64,000 nucleotides of DNA from Adlercreutzia wanghongyangiae. GTDB lineage: Bacteria; Actinomycetota; Coriobacteriia; Coriobacteriales; Eggerthellaceae. Of this stretch, positions 43,852 to 51,882 are shown piece by piece; position 1 is the stretch's first letter; every line of letters begins with the position of its first letter. Made by a program: the position numbers and the translations under genes. The DNA is taken from NCBI RefSeq assembly GCF_035989245.1, contig NZ_JAYMFF010000001.1:1-64000 (forward strand). The letters are read 5' to 3'. Under the pieces are notes generated by a model. That model was not told where the DNA came from, made no database searches, and worked only from the letters and a program-made list of their open reading frames with translations.

Positions 43852-43934
43852 GGGCGGTCTGAAGCCCGCCCATCAATCCAGCAGGTGGTTCCCATCGAGA
43901 CTCGTTCCCGTAGGGGCGGTCTTCAGCCCGCCCG
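43852..43934. repeat. REP-like palindrome pair 2
   Basis: GGGCGGTCTGAAGCCCGCCC (43852-43871) and GTAGGGGCGGTCTTCAGCCC (43910 on) face each other in the 129-bp gap between rhaD and the sugar porter gene. Confidence 0.75.
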
Positions 43935-43944
43935 CAAACCGTCC

Positions 43945-44880
43945 CTAATCGTTTTCCAAAGCCACGGGGAAGCCGAGCATGGCCTCGTTCACCTTGATGC
44001 CGAACTCGCGGCCGATGGCGCGCAGACCCTCGTCGGTGATAGTGTTCAAAAACTCGTCGGAGCCGCCGTTGATGGCGCGGGCGCGCACGTAGATGTCGGC
44101 GGCCTTCTCCACGGTGTGCATGAGCCCGAAGGTGGTGTCGAAATCGGGGCCGGCCGCGAACAGGCCGTGCTGCGCCCAGATGACGGCGTCGAAGGTCTCC
44201 ATCATGGCCGCCGTCTCACGCGCGATGTCGGCGCCGCCCGGCACCATCCAGGGCACCACGCCCACGCCGGCCGGGAACACCACCACGCACTCGGTCATGG
44301 CCTTCCACAGCGCCCGGGTGAAGACGCGCGATTCCAGCGGCAACACGAAGGTCATGGCGATGACGTTGTTGGGATGCGCGTGATAGAGCACCCGCGATGC
44401 GCCGTCGGTGGCGCGCATGCGCACGGCGTGGCACATGAAGTGGCTCGGGAACTCGGAGGTGGGCTTGCCGCCATCGGTGAGGCCCCACACGATGCGCCAG
44501 GCGTCGCCTTCGGGGTTGATCTCCACGATGCCGATGTTGTGGGCCGGGTCGCCCGCCACGTTACGCATGTAGCGGCCCGAGCCGGTGGTCAGGAAGAAAG
44601 CCCCGCCCAGGTCAGCCGCCTGCACCCCCATGGGCGTCCACGGACCGGGCTCGGGGTTGAAGAAGGGACGGGCGGCCGCCACGTCTTCGTCGCGCATGCG
44701 GTAAGTGAGGTTGCCGCCGTTGCGCTCGTGCCAGCCCTGGCCCCAGCCGTCGTCGCACAGGCGCACGAAACCGCGCACGAAGCCGAGCTGCTCCACCGCC
44801 ACGCCCGACACCGCCCCGCGGGCCGCACTGGCCCCCTTCGCGAACAAATCCTGTGCCTGATCGATAAATGCCATGTTCAC
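43945..44880 (-). CDS. rhaD: Rhamnulose-1-phosphate aldolase
   Basis: A 311-residue class II aldolase of the RhaD/FucA fold. It cleaves L-rhamnulose 1-phosphate into dihydroxyacetone phosphate and L-lactaldehyde. The zinc ligands appear as HAHPNN and in the later GHGLFA-equivalent WAQHGLFAAG; GNGGNLTYRMRDEDV-like residues near the N-terminus (ERNGGNLTYRM) and LTTGSGRYMRN bind phosphate. It is slightly longer than the E. coli enzyme (274). It lies 357 bp past rhaA, a gap filled by repeats. Confidence 0.92.
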   Translation of the reverse strand: MNMAFIDQAQDLFAKGASAARGAVSGVAVEQLGFVRGFVRLCDDGWGQGWHERNGGNLTYRMRDEDVAAARPFFNPEPGPWTPMGVQAADLGGAFFLTTGSGRYMRNVAGDPAHNIGIVEINPEGDAWRIVWGLTDGGKPTSEFPSHFMCHAVRMRATDGASRVLYHAHPNNVIAMTFVLPLESRVFTRALWKAMTECVVVFPAGVGVVPWMVPGGADIARETAAMMETFDAVIWAQHGLFAAGPDFDTTFGLMHTVEKAADIYVRARAINGGSDEFLNTITDEGLRAIGREFGIKVNEAMLGFPVALEND

Positions 44881-44909
44881 TCCTTACTTATCATTGGCGA
44901 CTTCCCATC

Positions 44910-45017
44910 GGGCGGCCTGAAGGCCGCCCCTACCGAAGAGGCAGCTCCCGGTAGATCAAAAGCGACCAGGTGGCACCCCGCCGAACTCTTTCGTAGGGGC
45001 GGCCTTCAGGCCGCCCG
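44910..45017. repeat. REP-like palindrome pair 3
   Basis: GGGCGGCCTGAAGGCCGCCC followed by CTAC (44910-44935) and GTAGGGGCGGCCTTCAGGCC followed by GCCCG (44993-45017) are inverted copies 57 bp apart, between rhaA and rhaD. Confidence 0.8.
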
Positions 45018-45062
45018 TCACTCCAAACGCTTCCAGGCGCTCTTCCGCCCAACCATGGTTGA

Positions 45063-45144
45063 GCAGGCGCGAGGGGCGGGGTGTGTCCCCGCGCGCAGGT
45101 TGCGCAGGCGCGAGGGGCGGGGCGTGTCCCCGCGCGCAGGTTGC
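45063..45144. repeat. Two 41-bp tandem repeats
   Basis: GCAGGCGCGAGGGGCGGGGT and the rest of the unit start at 45063 and again at 45104, with one or two differences. Each unit contains a GCGGGG/CCCCGC hairpin. It is non-coding, in the rhaA-rhaD gap. Confidence 0.75.
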
Positions 45145-45152
45145 GCAACGAA

Positions 45153-45177
45153 CGGAACAGTCCGGTGGACTGTTCCG
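45153..45177 (-). terminator. CGGAACAGTCC hairpin downstream of rhaA
   Basis: Perfect 11-bp arms CGGAACAGTCC and GGACTGTTCCG around GGT, 60 bp past the rhaA stop. It would stall or stabilise the rhaA transcript end. Without a T-tract, its role as a terminator is uncertain. Confidence 0.5.
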
Positions 45178-45237
45178 CCGAGCGAGCCATTGCTTGAGCA
45201 CGGGGATGCGCCCCGCACCTCGCGCCGGGCGAACAGA

Positions 45238-46491
45238 TTACACGCGCTGGGGCAGCACCTTCGCCTCGTAGGCGGCCACCATCGGGTACACCTCGCCGTC
45301 GAGCGGGCAGCCCGCGCGGCGGCAGTACTCGTCCCACACAGCGCCGAACGGCATGCTCTTCGCCTGCTCCGACAGCGCCATCTTCTCGGTGAAGCGGTAG
45401 GTATCCTGCATCTCCTTCAACTGGGCGGCCGGCTGCAGCAGCGCGTACAGCAGCGACTTCTCCATGGCGCGCGTGCCGATGGCCCAGGCGCCCACGCGGT
45501 TGATGGAGGCGTCGAAGAAATCGAGCCCGATGATAACCTTCTCCCAAGCGCCGGGGCAGTGGGCCACCTCCATGGCCATCTCCTTCACCGCGTCGTCGAA
45601 GAGCACCACGTGGTCGGAGTCCCAGCGCAGGGCGCGCGTCACGTGCAGCGGCACCTTGTCGAAGAACAGCAACAGCGCGCTCAGCTTGTCGGCCACGTTC
45701 TCGGTGGGATGGAAGTGCCCCATGTCCAGCAGGTCGTACACGCCGGGGTGCGTGGCGGCGTAGGCCAGGTAGAACTCGTTGGAGCCCACAGTCATCGACT
45801 CCAGGCCGATGCCGAACACCTTCGACTCGCAAGAGTCGATCACGCGATCGTACTTCTCAGCGTAAATCTCGTCGAGCGAGTCGCGCAGACGCTCGCGCAG
45901 GCCATAGCGGTCGCCGGGCACGTCCTTCAGGCCGTCGGGAATCCAAATGTTGCAAAGCGTCTCGTCGTCAAGCGCCTCGGCGATCTGCTGGGAGATCTTG
46001 CGGCACGCCTTGCAGTGGCGGATCCAGAAGTCGCGCGTGGCCTTATCGGGCGAGGACAGCGAAAGCTCGTTGTTCATCATGGGATGGCCGAAGATGGTGG
46101 GGTTGAAGTCGATGCCGAAGCCGTGTTCGCGGGCCCACGCCACCCAGGGCGCGAAGTGCTTGAACTCCAGCGCGTCGCGGTCGACCCAGGGATTCTCGTC
46201 AGTGAACACGGCGTAAGAGGCGTGCAGGTTGATGCGCTTGGCGCCGGGCACCAGCGCCATGGCAGCCTCGAAGTCTGCGGTCAGTTCCTCGAAGGTGCGG
46301 GCGCGGCCCGGGTAGTTGCCCGTGGTCTGGATGCCGCCGGAAAGGCCGCCCTCCTGGTCGAAGCCGAGCACGTCGTCGCCCTGCCAGCAGTGCACCGAGA
46401 TGGGCTTCTCCACCAGCTTGGCCATCACCGCCTCGGTGTCGATACCGAGGGCGGCGTACTCCTCGCGGGCCAAATCGTACATAGTAGTCAT
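45238..46491 (-). CDS. rhaA: L-rhamnose isomerase
   Basis: A 417-residue protein matching RhaA in length (419 in E. coli). It converts L-rhamnose to L-rhamnulose. Metal and substrate segments are recognisable: SVHCWQGDDVLGFD near the N-terminus, INLHASYAVF, GIDFNPTIFGHPMM, TLCNIWIPDGLKD, GIGLESMTVGSNEFYLAYA, LLDMGHFHPTENVADK and FDDAVKEMAMEV with the catalytic Asp/His/Glu ligands. Ribosome site AAAGGAAGCCTG. It is the second gene of the operon, separated from rhaB by a 283-bp gap that contains a perfect inverted repeat. Confidence 0.95.
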   Translation of the reverse strand: MTTMYDLAREEYAALGIDTEAVMAKLVEKPISVHCWQGDDVLGFDQEGGLSGGIQTTGNYPGRARTFEELTADFEAAMALVPGAKRINLHASYAVFTDENPWVDRDALEFKHFAPWVAWAREHGFGIDFNPTIFGHPMMNNELSLSSPDKATRDFWIRHCKACRKISQQIAEALDDETLCNIWIPDGLKDVPGDRYGLRERLRDSLDEIYAEKYDRVIDSCESKVFGIGLESMTVGSNEFYLAYAATHPGVYDLLDMGHFHPTENVADKLSALLLFFDKVPLHVTRALRWDSDHVVLFDDAVKEMAMEVAHCPGAWEKVIIGLDFFDASINRVGAWAIGTRAMEKSLLYALLQPAAQLKEMQDTYRFTEKMALSEQAKSMPFGAVWDEYCRRAGCPLDGEVYPMVAAYEAKVLPQRV

Positions 46492-46582
46492 CAGGCTTCC
46501 TTTCTGTTGCTTCCGTTGCTTGGTTCGTTCTGTCGGGTTGGCTCCATTAATTCGGTTGCTGTGCCAAGAAACTACTCGTTCG

Positions 46583-46701
46583 TGCAGAAAAGTCGAGATA
46601 TATAGACATTCGCTGAACGTTCCTGCATATTTCTCGACTTATATAGGCTTTTCCGCATTCTTTCGCGTCCTCCTTTGTCTATATATCTCGACTTTTCTGC
46701 A
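46583..46701. repeat. AT-rich element bounded by perfect 26-bp inverted repeats
   Basis: 46583-46608 begins TGCAGAAAAGTCGAGATATA and its exact reverse complement is 46676-46701. Between them a partial third copy (TTTCTCGACTTATATAG, near 46630) has the orientation of the right arm. AT content is far above the surroundings. It sits between rhaB and rhaA and could be a small mobile element or an mRNA hairpin tuning the two genes. Confidence 0.85.
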
Positions 46702-46774
46702 TTTCAACATCACTTTCTGTCACCGATCAAGCGCAAGCCGCCACGCGCGAGCATGTCGGATGCAGGGAATCGCA

Positions 46775-48289
46775 TCACGGCTCCACCTTCTGCACGTCGA
46801 AGGATTCCGCAATGGCGGCGCGCACGGCCTTCAAATGCGGGAACACGCCGTCGGCGAGCATCTGCACCGCAAGATTGCCCAGCGCCGTGCCCTCCACGGG
46901 GCCGGCGTACACCGGCAGCCCGCACAGTTCGGCGGTACGGCGGTTCAGATGGCCATCGCGACAGCCGCCCCCGACGATGTTGATGGAAGCGTACTCGTGA
47001 CCGGCCAGAGCCGCCAGCTCCGCCACGGCATCGCGGTAGCAGCGCACCAAGCTCTCGTACACGCAGAGCATCAGCTCGCCCAGCGTCCCGGGCACCGGCT
47101 GACCCGATTCCTCGCACGCCGCGCAGATCTCCTCGATCATGGAATCGGGCGCCAGAAAGCGGTCGTCGTTCACGTTCACGATAGAGGCCACCACCCCGGC
47201 GGCCTCGGCCTCGTCGGCGGCTTTGATGAGGTCGGGGAAACCGATCTCGTGCCCCAGGCCCTCCACGCGCATGTACTGGTGCAGACGCCCCTTGCGGATG
47301 GCCTTCTCGTCCACCACGTAGGTGATGCCGTTCAGCTCGCGGCGGATGGACTGGATCATCCACAGGCCCATGATGTTCTTCAGGAACCGATAGCGGAAAT
47401 GGTAGCCGCCCTCGTTGGTGAAGTTCGCTCGGAAGGCGCCTTCCGAGCAGATGGGGCTGCGGTTCTCGACGCCCAGCAGGCTCCATGTGCCCGACGACAG
47501 GAACACCGCCGGCGGCTCGCACGCGGGCACGGCCAGATATGCACTGCCGGTGTCGTGGGTGGCCGGCAACACCACGCGGGTGTCGTACCCGATGGCCTGG
47601 GCCACCTCGGGCCGCACGGGACCCAGGCACGCGCCGGCGTGGGTCACGTTCGGGAACAGCCGCCGCGGGATGCCGAAGGCCTCCATCACCGTCTCGTCCC
47701 AGGCGCCGGTTTCCGCGTTCAACAGCCCCGTAGTGGACGCGTTGGTGTATTCCACAGCCTTCACGCCTGTGAGCAGGAAGTTCAGGTAGTCGGGAATCAT
47801 CAGGAACGCATCGGCTGCCTCCAGCTGCTCGGGGTGCTCGCGCTGCAGGGCCAGGAACTGATAGATGGTGTTGAAAGGCTGCCTTTGCAGACCGCAGCGG
47901 CGGTAATGCTCCTCGGGCGCCATGATGGCGTCGGCCACCTCGTACATGCCGTTGGTGCGCGCATCGCGATAGGCTACCGCGTCGCCCACCAGGTTGTCGC
48001 CGGCATCCAGCAGCACGAAGTCGACGCCCCAGGTGTCGATGCCCACCGATTTGGGCGCGAAACCCTCCTCCTTACAGCGGGCGAGCCCGCGCACGAGCTC
48101 GCTAGAGAGCAGTTCCACATCCCAGCAGTCGTGGCCGTTGCGACGCACCTGGCGGTTGTCGAACCGATGCACCTCTTCCAAACGGATAAGACCATCCTCC
48201 ACGTAGCCCACCACTACGCGCCCCGATGAAGCTCCGATGTCCACCGCCGCATAGCAGTCGGTACGCGCCTCTTGCGCTTGCTGCGCCAT
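46775..48289 (-). CDS. rhaB: Rhamnulokinase
   Basis: A 504-residue FGGY-family sugar kinase; phosphorylates L-rhamnulose at O-1. The N-terminal phosphate loop is AAVDIGASSGRVVVGYV. RhaB-type features are QVRRNGHDCWDVELLSSE, GIDTWGVDFVLLD (catalytic Asp), ATHDTGSAYLAVPA and the C-terminal ASINIVGGGCRDGHLNRRTAELCG loop. First gene of the rhamnose operon. Ribosome site GGAATGAGGC. No AraC-type RhaS/RhaR regulator gene is visible near it, so regulation differs from E. coli. Confidence 0.95.
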   Translation of the reverse strand: MAQQAQEARTDCYAAVDIGASSGRVVVGYVEDGLIRLEEVHRFDNRQVRRNGHDCWDVELLSSELVRGLARCKEEGFAPKSVGIDTWGVDFVLLDAGDNLVGDAVAYRDARTNGMYEVADAIMAPEEHYRRCGLQRQPFNTIYQFLALQREHPEQLEAADAFLMIPDYLNFLLTGVKAVEYTNASTTGLLNAETGAWDETVMEAFGIPRRLFPNVTHAGACLGPVRPEVAQAIGYDTRVVLPATHDTGSAYLAVPACEPPAVFLSSGTWSLLGVENRSPICSEGAFRANFTNEGGYHFRYRFLKNIMGLWMIQSIRRELNGITYVVDEKAIRKGRLHQYMRVEGLGHEIGFPDLIKAADEAEAAGVVASIVNVNDDRFLAPDSMIEEICAACEESGQPVPGTLGELMLCVYESLVRCYRDAVAELAALAGHEYASINIVGGGCRDGHLNRRTAELCGLPVYAGPVEGTALGNLAVQMLADGVFPHLKAVRAAIAESFDVQKVEP

Positions 48290-48595
48290 GCCTCATTCCT
48301 ATCTATGATGATGTTCCTTACCTTTTACCAGGGGAAACATCTACTCGGAAACAATGCGCGGCACAGTGTACCAGTTGCAGACATTCCCCAGGGGCGCACG
48401 ACGAAAGAGGTGCGCGCCTGTAACAAATCAACAACAATGATTCCATAGGTGAGGAATAGCACCCTGCGATGGTCGCAAACGCGACGATATGTAAGCCGGC
48501 GGCCACAAATACAGAGATGTCTACGAACTTTTCACCATGTCTGGTTATTTCTGGTCAGAAAAACTACGATGTATAAGAATCGGAGGGCACTCTAG
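48290..48595. other. rhaB upstream region, no gene
   Basis: This AT-richer stretch should hold the rhaB promoter. The minus strand shows TACACT-type -10 candidates and a CCCCTGGGG palindrome around 48387-48395. A 75-codon plus-strand frame at 48537-48764 has no ribosome site and overlaps the structured element, so I do not call it a gene. Confidence 0.4.
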
Positions 48596-48671
48596 GGCGA
48601 TTGCGAACGAAGCTGCCATATGCTGGCCGACGTTTCGCCTGGTCGGGACATCCGACACCAGGGTAATCGCC
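48596..48671. ncRNA. Candidate structured RNA with a three-way junction
   Basis: An outer 7-bp stem GGCGATT (48596-48602) with AATCGCC (48665-48671) encloses two arms. Arm one is CGAA/TTCG (48604-48607, 48634-48637) capped by GCCA-TATGC-TGGC. Arm two is CCTGG-TCGG (48638-48646) paired with CCGA-CCAGG (48652-48662) around a 5-nt loop. It is not a tRNA (no T-loop) and I match it to no known riboswitch. The strand is undecided: on the minus strand it would lie ~300 bp upstream of rhaB. Confidence 0.4.
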
Positions 48672-48848
48672 ACAAACAAGCGGTCAGAGCCATATAAATC
48701 CCCGGTTTCTGGCCAATTCCCCCGCCTTGAGGTTGAAACCCCTTATACATCCCGCCTTTTGTGACCACCAAAGTTGCTGCAACGCTCCTTTTGGCTGTTC
48801 AGCCTCCTGAAGGAGCCGATGCGTCACCACTTCTCGCCCTCAACCCAC

Positions 48849-48881
48849 AAAAAAAAAAGCCCGCTCCAAAGAGCGGGCTTT
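48849..48881 (-). terminator. Intrinsic terminator of rplM-rpsI
   Basis: AAAGCCCGCTC and GAGCGGGCTTT (11 bp) around a 4-nt loop. On the minus strand the stem runs into ten T, a textbook terminator 25 bp past rpsI. Confidence 0.92.
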
Positions 48882-48905
48882 CTGCAGGCTGCATCTCGCT
48901 GCGGC

Positions 48906-49298
48906 TTAGCGCTTGGAGAACTGCGGGCGCTTGCGGGCCTTCTTCAGACCGTACTTCTTGCGCTCCACCATACGGGCGTCGCGGGTCAGGAAGCCGGCCT
49001 TCTTCAGCTCGGCGCGGTAGTCGCCAGCCTCCAGCAGCGCGCGGGAGATGCCGTGACGCAGGGCGCCGGCCTGGCCGGACACGCCACCGCCGTCGATGCG
49101 GGCCTTCACGTCGAAGTGGCCGGCAGTGTCGGTCACCTTGAAGGGAGTCATCGCGTAGTTGAACAGCGCCTCACGACCGAAGTACTCCTGGCCGTCGCGG
49201 CCGTTGATGGTCACCTTGCCGGTGCCGGGAACGAGACGGACGCGCGCCACCGCGTTCTTGCGGCGGCCGGTGCCGTAGTACAAAGCCTCATCTGCCAT
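48906..49298 (-). CDS. rpsI: 30S ribosomal protein S9
   Basis: A 130-residue S9 with the universal layout: YYGTGRRKNAVARVRLVPGTGKVTINGRD at the N-terminus, GGGVSGQAGALRHGISRAL in the middle, and the basic tail RDARMVERKKYGLKKARKRPQFSKR that reaches into the P site of the 30S subunit. Two bases separate it from rplM, the usual gene order. It ends in a strong intrinsic terminator. Confidence 0.98.
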   Translation of the reverse strand: MADEALYYGTGRRKNAVARVRLVPGTGKVTINGRDGQEYFGREALFNYAMTPFKVTDTAGHFDVKARIDGGGVSGQAGALRHGISRALLEAGDYRAELKKAGFLTRDARMVERKKYGLKKARKRPQFSKR

Positions 49299-49300
49299 GA

Positions 49301-49735
<435 letters not shown>

Positions 49736-50132
49736 TGTTTCCTCCATTAACTTGCAGGTTCTGTCCGACGGGTGAAGCCTCCGCTTCTCCCGAGCCGCGC
49801 AGCGTGCAGCCGCGCTGCCTGGAAGCGCGGAACCGTCTTCCAGAGGTGTTTGTTTTCAAAAGTGCACGACCCTCGGACGCCGGTTTCCTACGCCAGCACG
49901 CGGTGCCTTGGGCCTGGACAACCCGCGGCGGATGCGTTTCCTCAAGCCAATGCGTTTACGGGGCTTTTGAAAGCGAACTTTTGCATTTTCACCCGCACGC
50001 GCGTATATGTCAACGGAATTACTCGCCGAATACCCACAATCGTCAAAACTTTCCCGATGAGAGGCTCCTTGCCTCGATGACCTGAAACGTGTTGGCCCGG
50101 TGTATTCACCGTTCGGCAACGGCCGTTTCTTA
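49736..50132. other. rplM leader/promoter region, no gene
   Basis: About 400 bp without a credible gene; frames here have no ribosome sites. On the minus strand TTGACA (plus-strand 50008-50013) with GAAAAT 15 bp downstream is a possible rplM promoter, giving a long 5' leader of roughly 250 nt. Such a leader could carry autoregulation by L13, but I see no recognised leader motif. Confidence 0.35.
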
Positions 50133-50162
50133 CATGACTATCTAACTAGTCAGATAGTCATG
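50133..50162. promoter_or_regulatory. Toxin-antitoxin operator palindrome
   Basis: CATGACTATCT (50133-50143) and AGATAGTCATG (50152-50162) are perfect 11-bp arms with an 8-bp centre. They lie 45 bp upstream of the antitoxin start, the usual place for a Phd/YefM-type autorepressor site. Confidence 0.75.
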
Positions 50163-50207
50163 TATGGTTTAAAATGTGGACAGGAATTTGCTCGGAAAGG
50201 AACTTCC

Positions 50208-50465
50208 ATGTCAGCAAGCATTGCTTTAGCAGAGGCGAAAGCACATCTCTCTTCTGTCATTCGGCGCGTCGACGAGACGGGGGCCGAGTTCGTCGTGACC
50301 GTAAGGAACCGGCCTTGCGCCATGATTGTCCCCGTTCCAAAGCCCGCGCCCCGGAAGCTCAAGGCCGCCGGCGCGCTTGCGGGAAAGCGCCCGACGGCAT
50401 CGCGCGAGACGGAGAAAGCGGCCTATCGGGAAGCGCTGGAGGCGAAGTATGTCGATCTTCCTTGA
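50208..50465 (+). CDS. Phd/YefM-family antitoxin
   Basis: An 85-residue protein with the Phd/YefM N-terminal DNA-binding fold (MSASIALAEAKAHLSSVIRRVDETGAEFVVTVRNRPCAMIVP). A C-terminal extended region (RPTASRETEKAAYREALEAKYVDLP) would wrap the toxin. Ribosome site GGAAAGGAACTTCC. It overlaps the PIN toxin gene by 17 bp and follows a strong palindromic operator, so it is most likely the autorepressing antitoxin. Confidence 0.88.
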   Translation: MSASIALAEAKAHLSSVIRRVDETGAEFVVTVRNRPCAMIVPVPKPAPRKLKAAGALAGKRPTASRETEKAAYREALEAKYVDLP

Positions 50466-50820
50466 TACGAATTGCCTGCTTCGCTACCTGCTTGCCGATG
50501 TCGAAGAACAATTCGAGACCGTGCGGCAGCATGTGGAAGAAGGCGCTTGCACCTCGCCTGAGTTTTTGGCCGAATGCGTTTACGTGCTGGGTGGATCGGT
50601 TTACGGTTTCGACAGAGTCGATGTGTCCAACACCGTGACAGCGCTTCTCGACGACATCGCCTGCGAGCACGAGCAAGCCATGCGCTACGCGCTTGAGCTT
50701 TACCGAGACAATTCCCTCGATTTCGCCGATTGCATCCTAGCGGCCCGCTCCGTCATAGAGGGCACGCCCGTGCTCACCTTCGACAAAAAGCTTAACCGCT
50801 TAATCGAGAAGCTTACCTAG
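50449..50820 (+). CDS. PIN-domain toxin (VapC-like ribonuclease)
   Basis: A 123-residue PIN domain. It starts MSIFLDTNCLLRYLLAD with the first catalytic Asp in LDTN. The second acidic site is SPEFLAECVYVL and the third DNSLDFADCILAARS, followed by GTPVLTFDKKLNRL. All acidic residues of a VapC-type Mg-dependent ribonuclease are present. The start ATG overlaps the antitoxin end, a coupling typical of toxin-antitoxin pairs. Confidence 0.9.
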   Translation: MSIFLDTNCLLRYLLADVEEQFETVRQHVEEGACTSPEFLAECVYVLGGSVYGFDRVDVSNTVTALLDDIACEHEQAMRYALELYRDNSLDFADCILAARSVIEGTPVLTFDKKLNRLIEKLT

Positions 50821-50892
50821 TATTTGGCGTGCAGTCAGCCTACATGACAGATTTCCCTTCGAGATTATTGCTAAGCCAGAAAGGAAGGCATT

Positions 50893-51339
50893 ATGCGAGC
50901 CGTTGTTCAATGTGTAAGTAGAGCCAGTGTGAGCGTCGATGATGCTGTTGTGGGGCAGATCGGGCGCGGGTACCTGATTCTTTTGGGCGTGGGACACGGC
51001 GATGGCGAGGCGCAGGCGGAGCGGCTGTGGGAGAAGATTCGCAAGATGCGCGTGTTCGACGACGAGAACGGCAAAACCAACCTGAGCCTGGCCGACGTGG
51101 AGGGCGAGGTGCTGGTGGTCAGCCAGTTCACCCTGTTCGCCAACTGCAAGAAGGGTAACCGCCCCTCGTTCACCGATGCTGCCGCGCCTGCCGAGGCAAA
51201 GCGGCTCTACGAGTACTTCGTCTCCCTCGCGCGGCGCGATGTGCCGCAGGTGGGCACGGGTATCTTCGGCGCCATGATGGACGTGGAGCTGGTAAACCGC
51301 GGCCCCTTCACCCTCTGCCTGGACACCGACAACCTCTGA
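50893..51339 (+). CDS. dtd: D-aminoacyl-tRNA deacylase
   Basis: A 148-residue Dtd, normal length. It removes D-amino acids wrongly attached to tRNA. The hallmark motifs are MRAVVQCVSRASVSVD at the N-terminus, VVSQFTLFANCKKGNRPSFTDAA (SQFTLx) and a C-terminal GIFGAMMDVELVNRGPFTL, which fits the NxGPVT motif as NRGPFT. Ribosome site AGAAAGGAAGGCATT. It is independent of the preceding toxin-antitoxin pair (72-bp gap). Confidence 0.96.
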   Translation: MRAVVQCVSRASVSVDDAVVGQIGRGYLILLGVGHGDGEAQAERLWEKIRKMRVFDDENGKTNLSLADVEGEVLVVSQFTLFANCKKGNRPSFTDAAAPAEAKRLYEYFVSLARRDVPQVGTGIFGAMMDVELVNRGPFTLCLDTDNL

Positions 51340-51343
51340 GGGC

Positions 51344-51652
51344 TCACACCCGCCAGAGGAGGAGGTTGAGCACCGCGATAACCGCAACGCCGAGAGCTGC
51401 AACACGGCGCCCAGCCTTCACCTCACAGGCAAAGAGCGCAGCCATATAGCCGTAGAAGACCACATTTACCGTCGCATTTCCCACCGCGCGAGGCAGACCC
51501 CAGAAATACATCGCGATCATGCAGAGTACAATGATCACGGTCGCAGCAGCCGCGATGACAATCCATGGGTTTCTCGCACTCCAGAACTCATTGGTATTCT
51601 CGCGTTCGATCCACCGCAGAAGACCTCTCCGCTCCGATTTCCTCTCGTTCAT
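51344..51652 (-). CDS. Small membrane protein, unknown function
   Basis: A 102-residue protein starting MNERKSERRGLLRWIERENT, after GGGAAGG. Basic N-terminus, then three hydrophobic helices (NPWIVIAAAATVIIVLCMIAMYFWGL, ATVNVVFYGYMAALFACEV, VAALGVAVIAVLNLLLWRV). No motif is recognised. Convergent with dtd, 4 bp between the stops. Confidence 0.65.
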   Translation of the reverse strand: MNERKSERRGLLRWIERENTNEFWSARNPWIVIAAAATVIIVLCMIAMYFWGLPRAVGNATVNVVFYGYMAALFACEVKAGRRVAALGVAVIAVLNLLLWRV

Positions 51653-51770
51653 GGCCAACCACCTTCCCTTATCGAGCACCCTCGGAATGGGCTTCTTATC
51701 GTCGATTGTGTCCCTTGGCGACTTCAGCCCCTCGCCGGCGGACCATTCGTGGGTGCGCCGTTGCCGTGGG

Positions 51771-51794
51771 AAATGTTACCTTCGACTAACGTTT
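51771..51794. promoter_or_regulatory. Possible metal-regulator site upstream of the ZIP gene
   Basis: AAATGTTA (51771-51778) and TAACGTTT (51787-51794) are near-perfect inverted arms around an 8-bp centre, 89 bp before the transporter start. Zur and MntR-type repressors use such AT-edged palindromes. This is only a candidate. Confidence 0.35.
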
Positions 51795-51882
51795 GCACGG
51801 CCAGCGCCATTTTGCGCACCGGGGTTGGCGCACAATAGGCGGCGCTGTGTGAAACCCTGGGGTGTAAGGAAACCTGCAGATT

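Noticed and set aside
43834..46605. 923-codon plus-strand frame over rhaD and rhaA
   Set aside because: It runs antisense through two well-recognised enzymes and across repeats; no domain could be seen.
46583..46701. CRISPR array
   Set aside because: Repeats are inverted, only two to three copies exist and spacing is irregular. No cas genes are visible.
48596..48671. tRNA or hammerhead ribozyme
   Set aside because: The 7-bp closing stem suggested a tRNA, but there is no T-loop or anticodon arm of correct size. The hammerhead reading fails because the CUGAUGA core is absent.
48537..48764. 75-codon plus-strand frame upstream of rpsI
   Set aside because: No ribosome site, and it overlaps the three-way-junction element.
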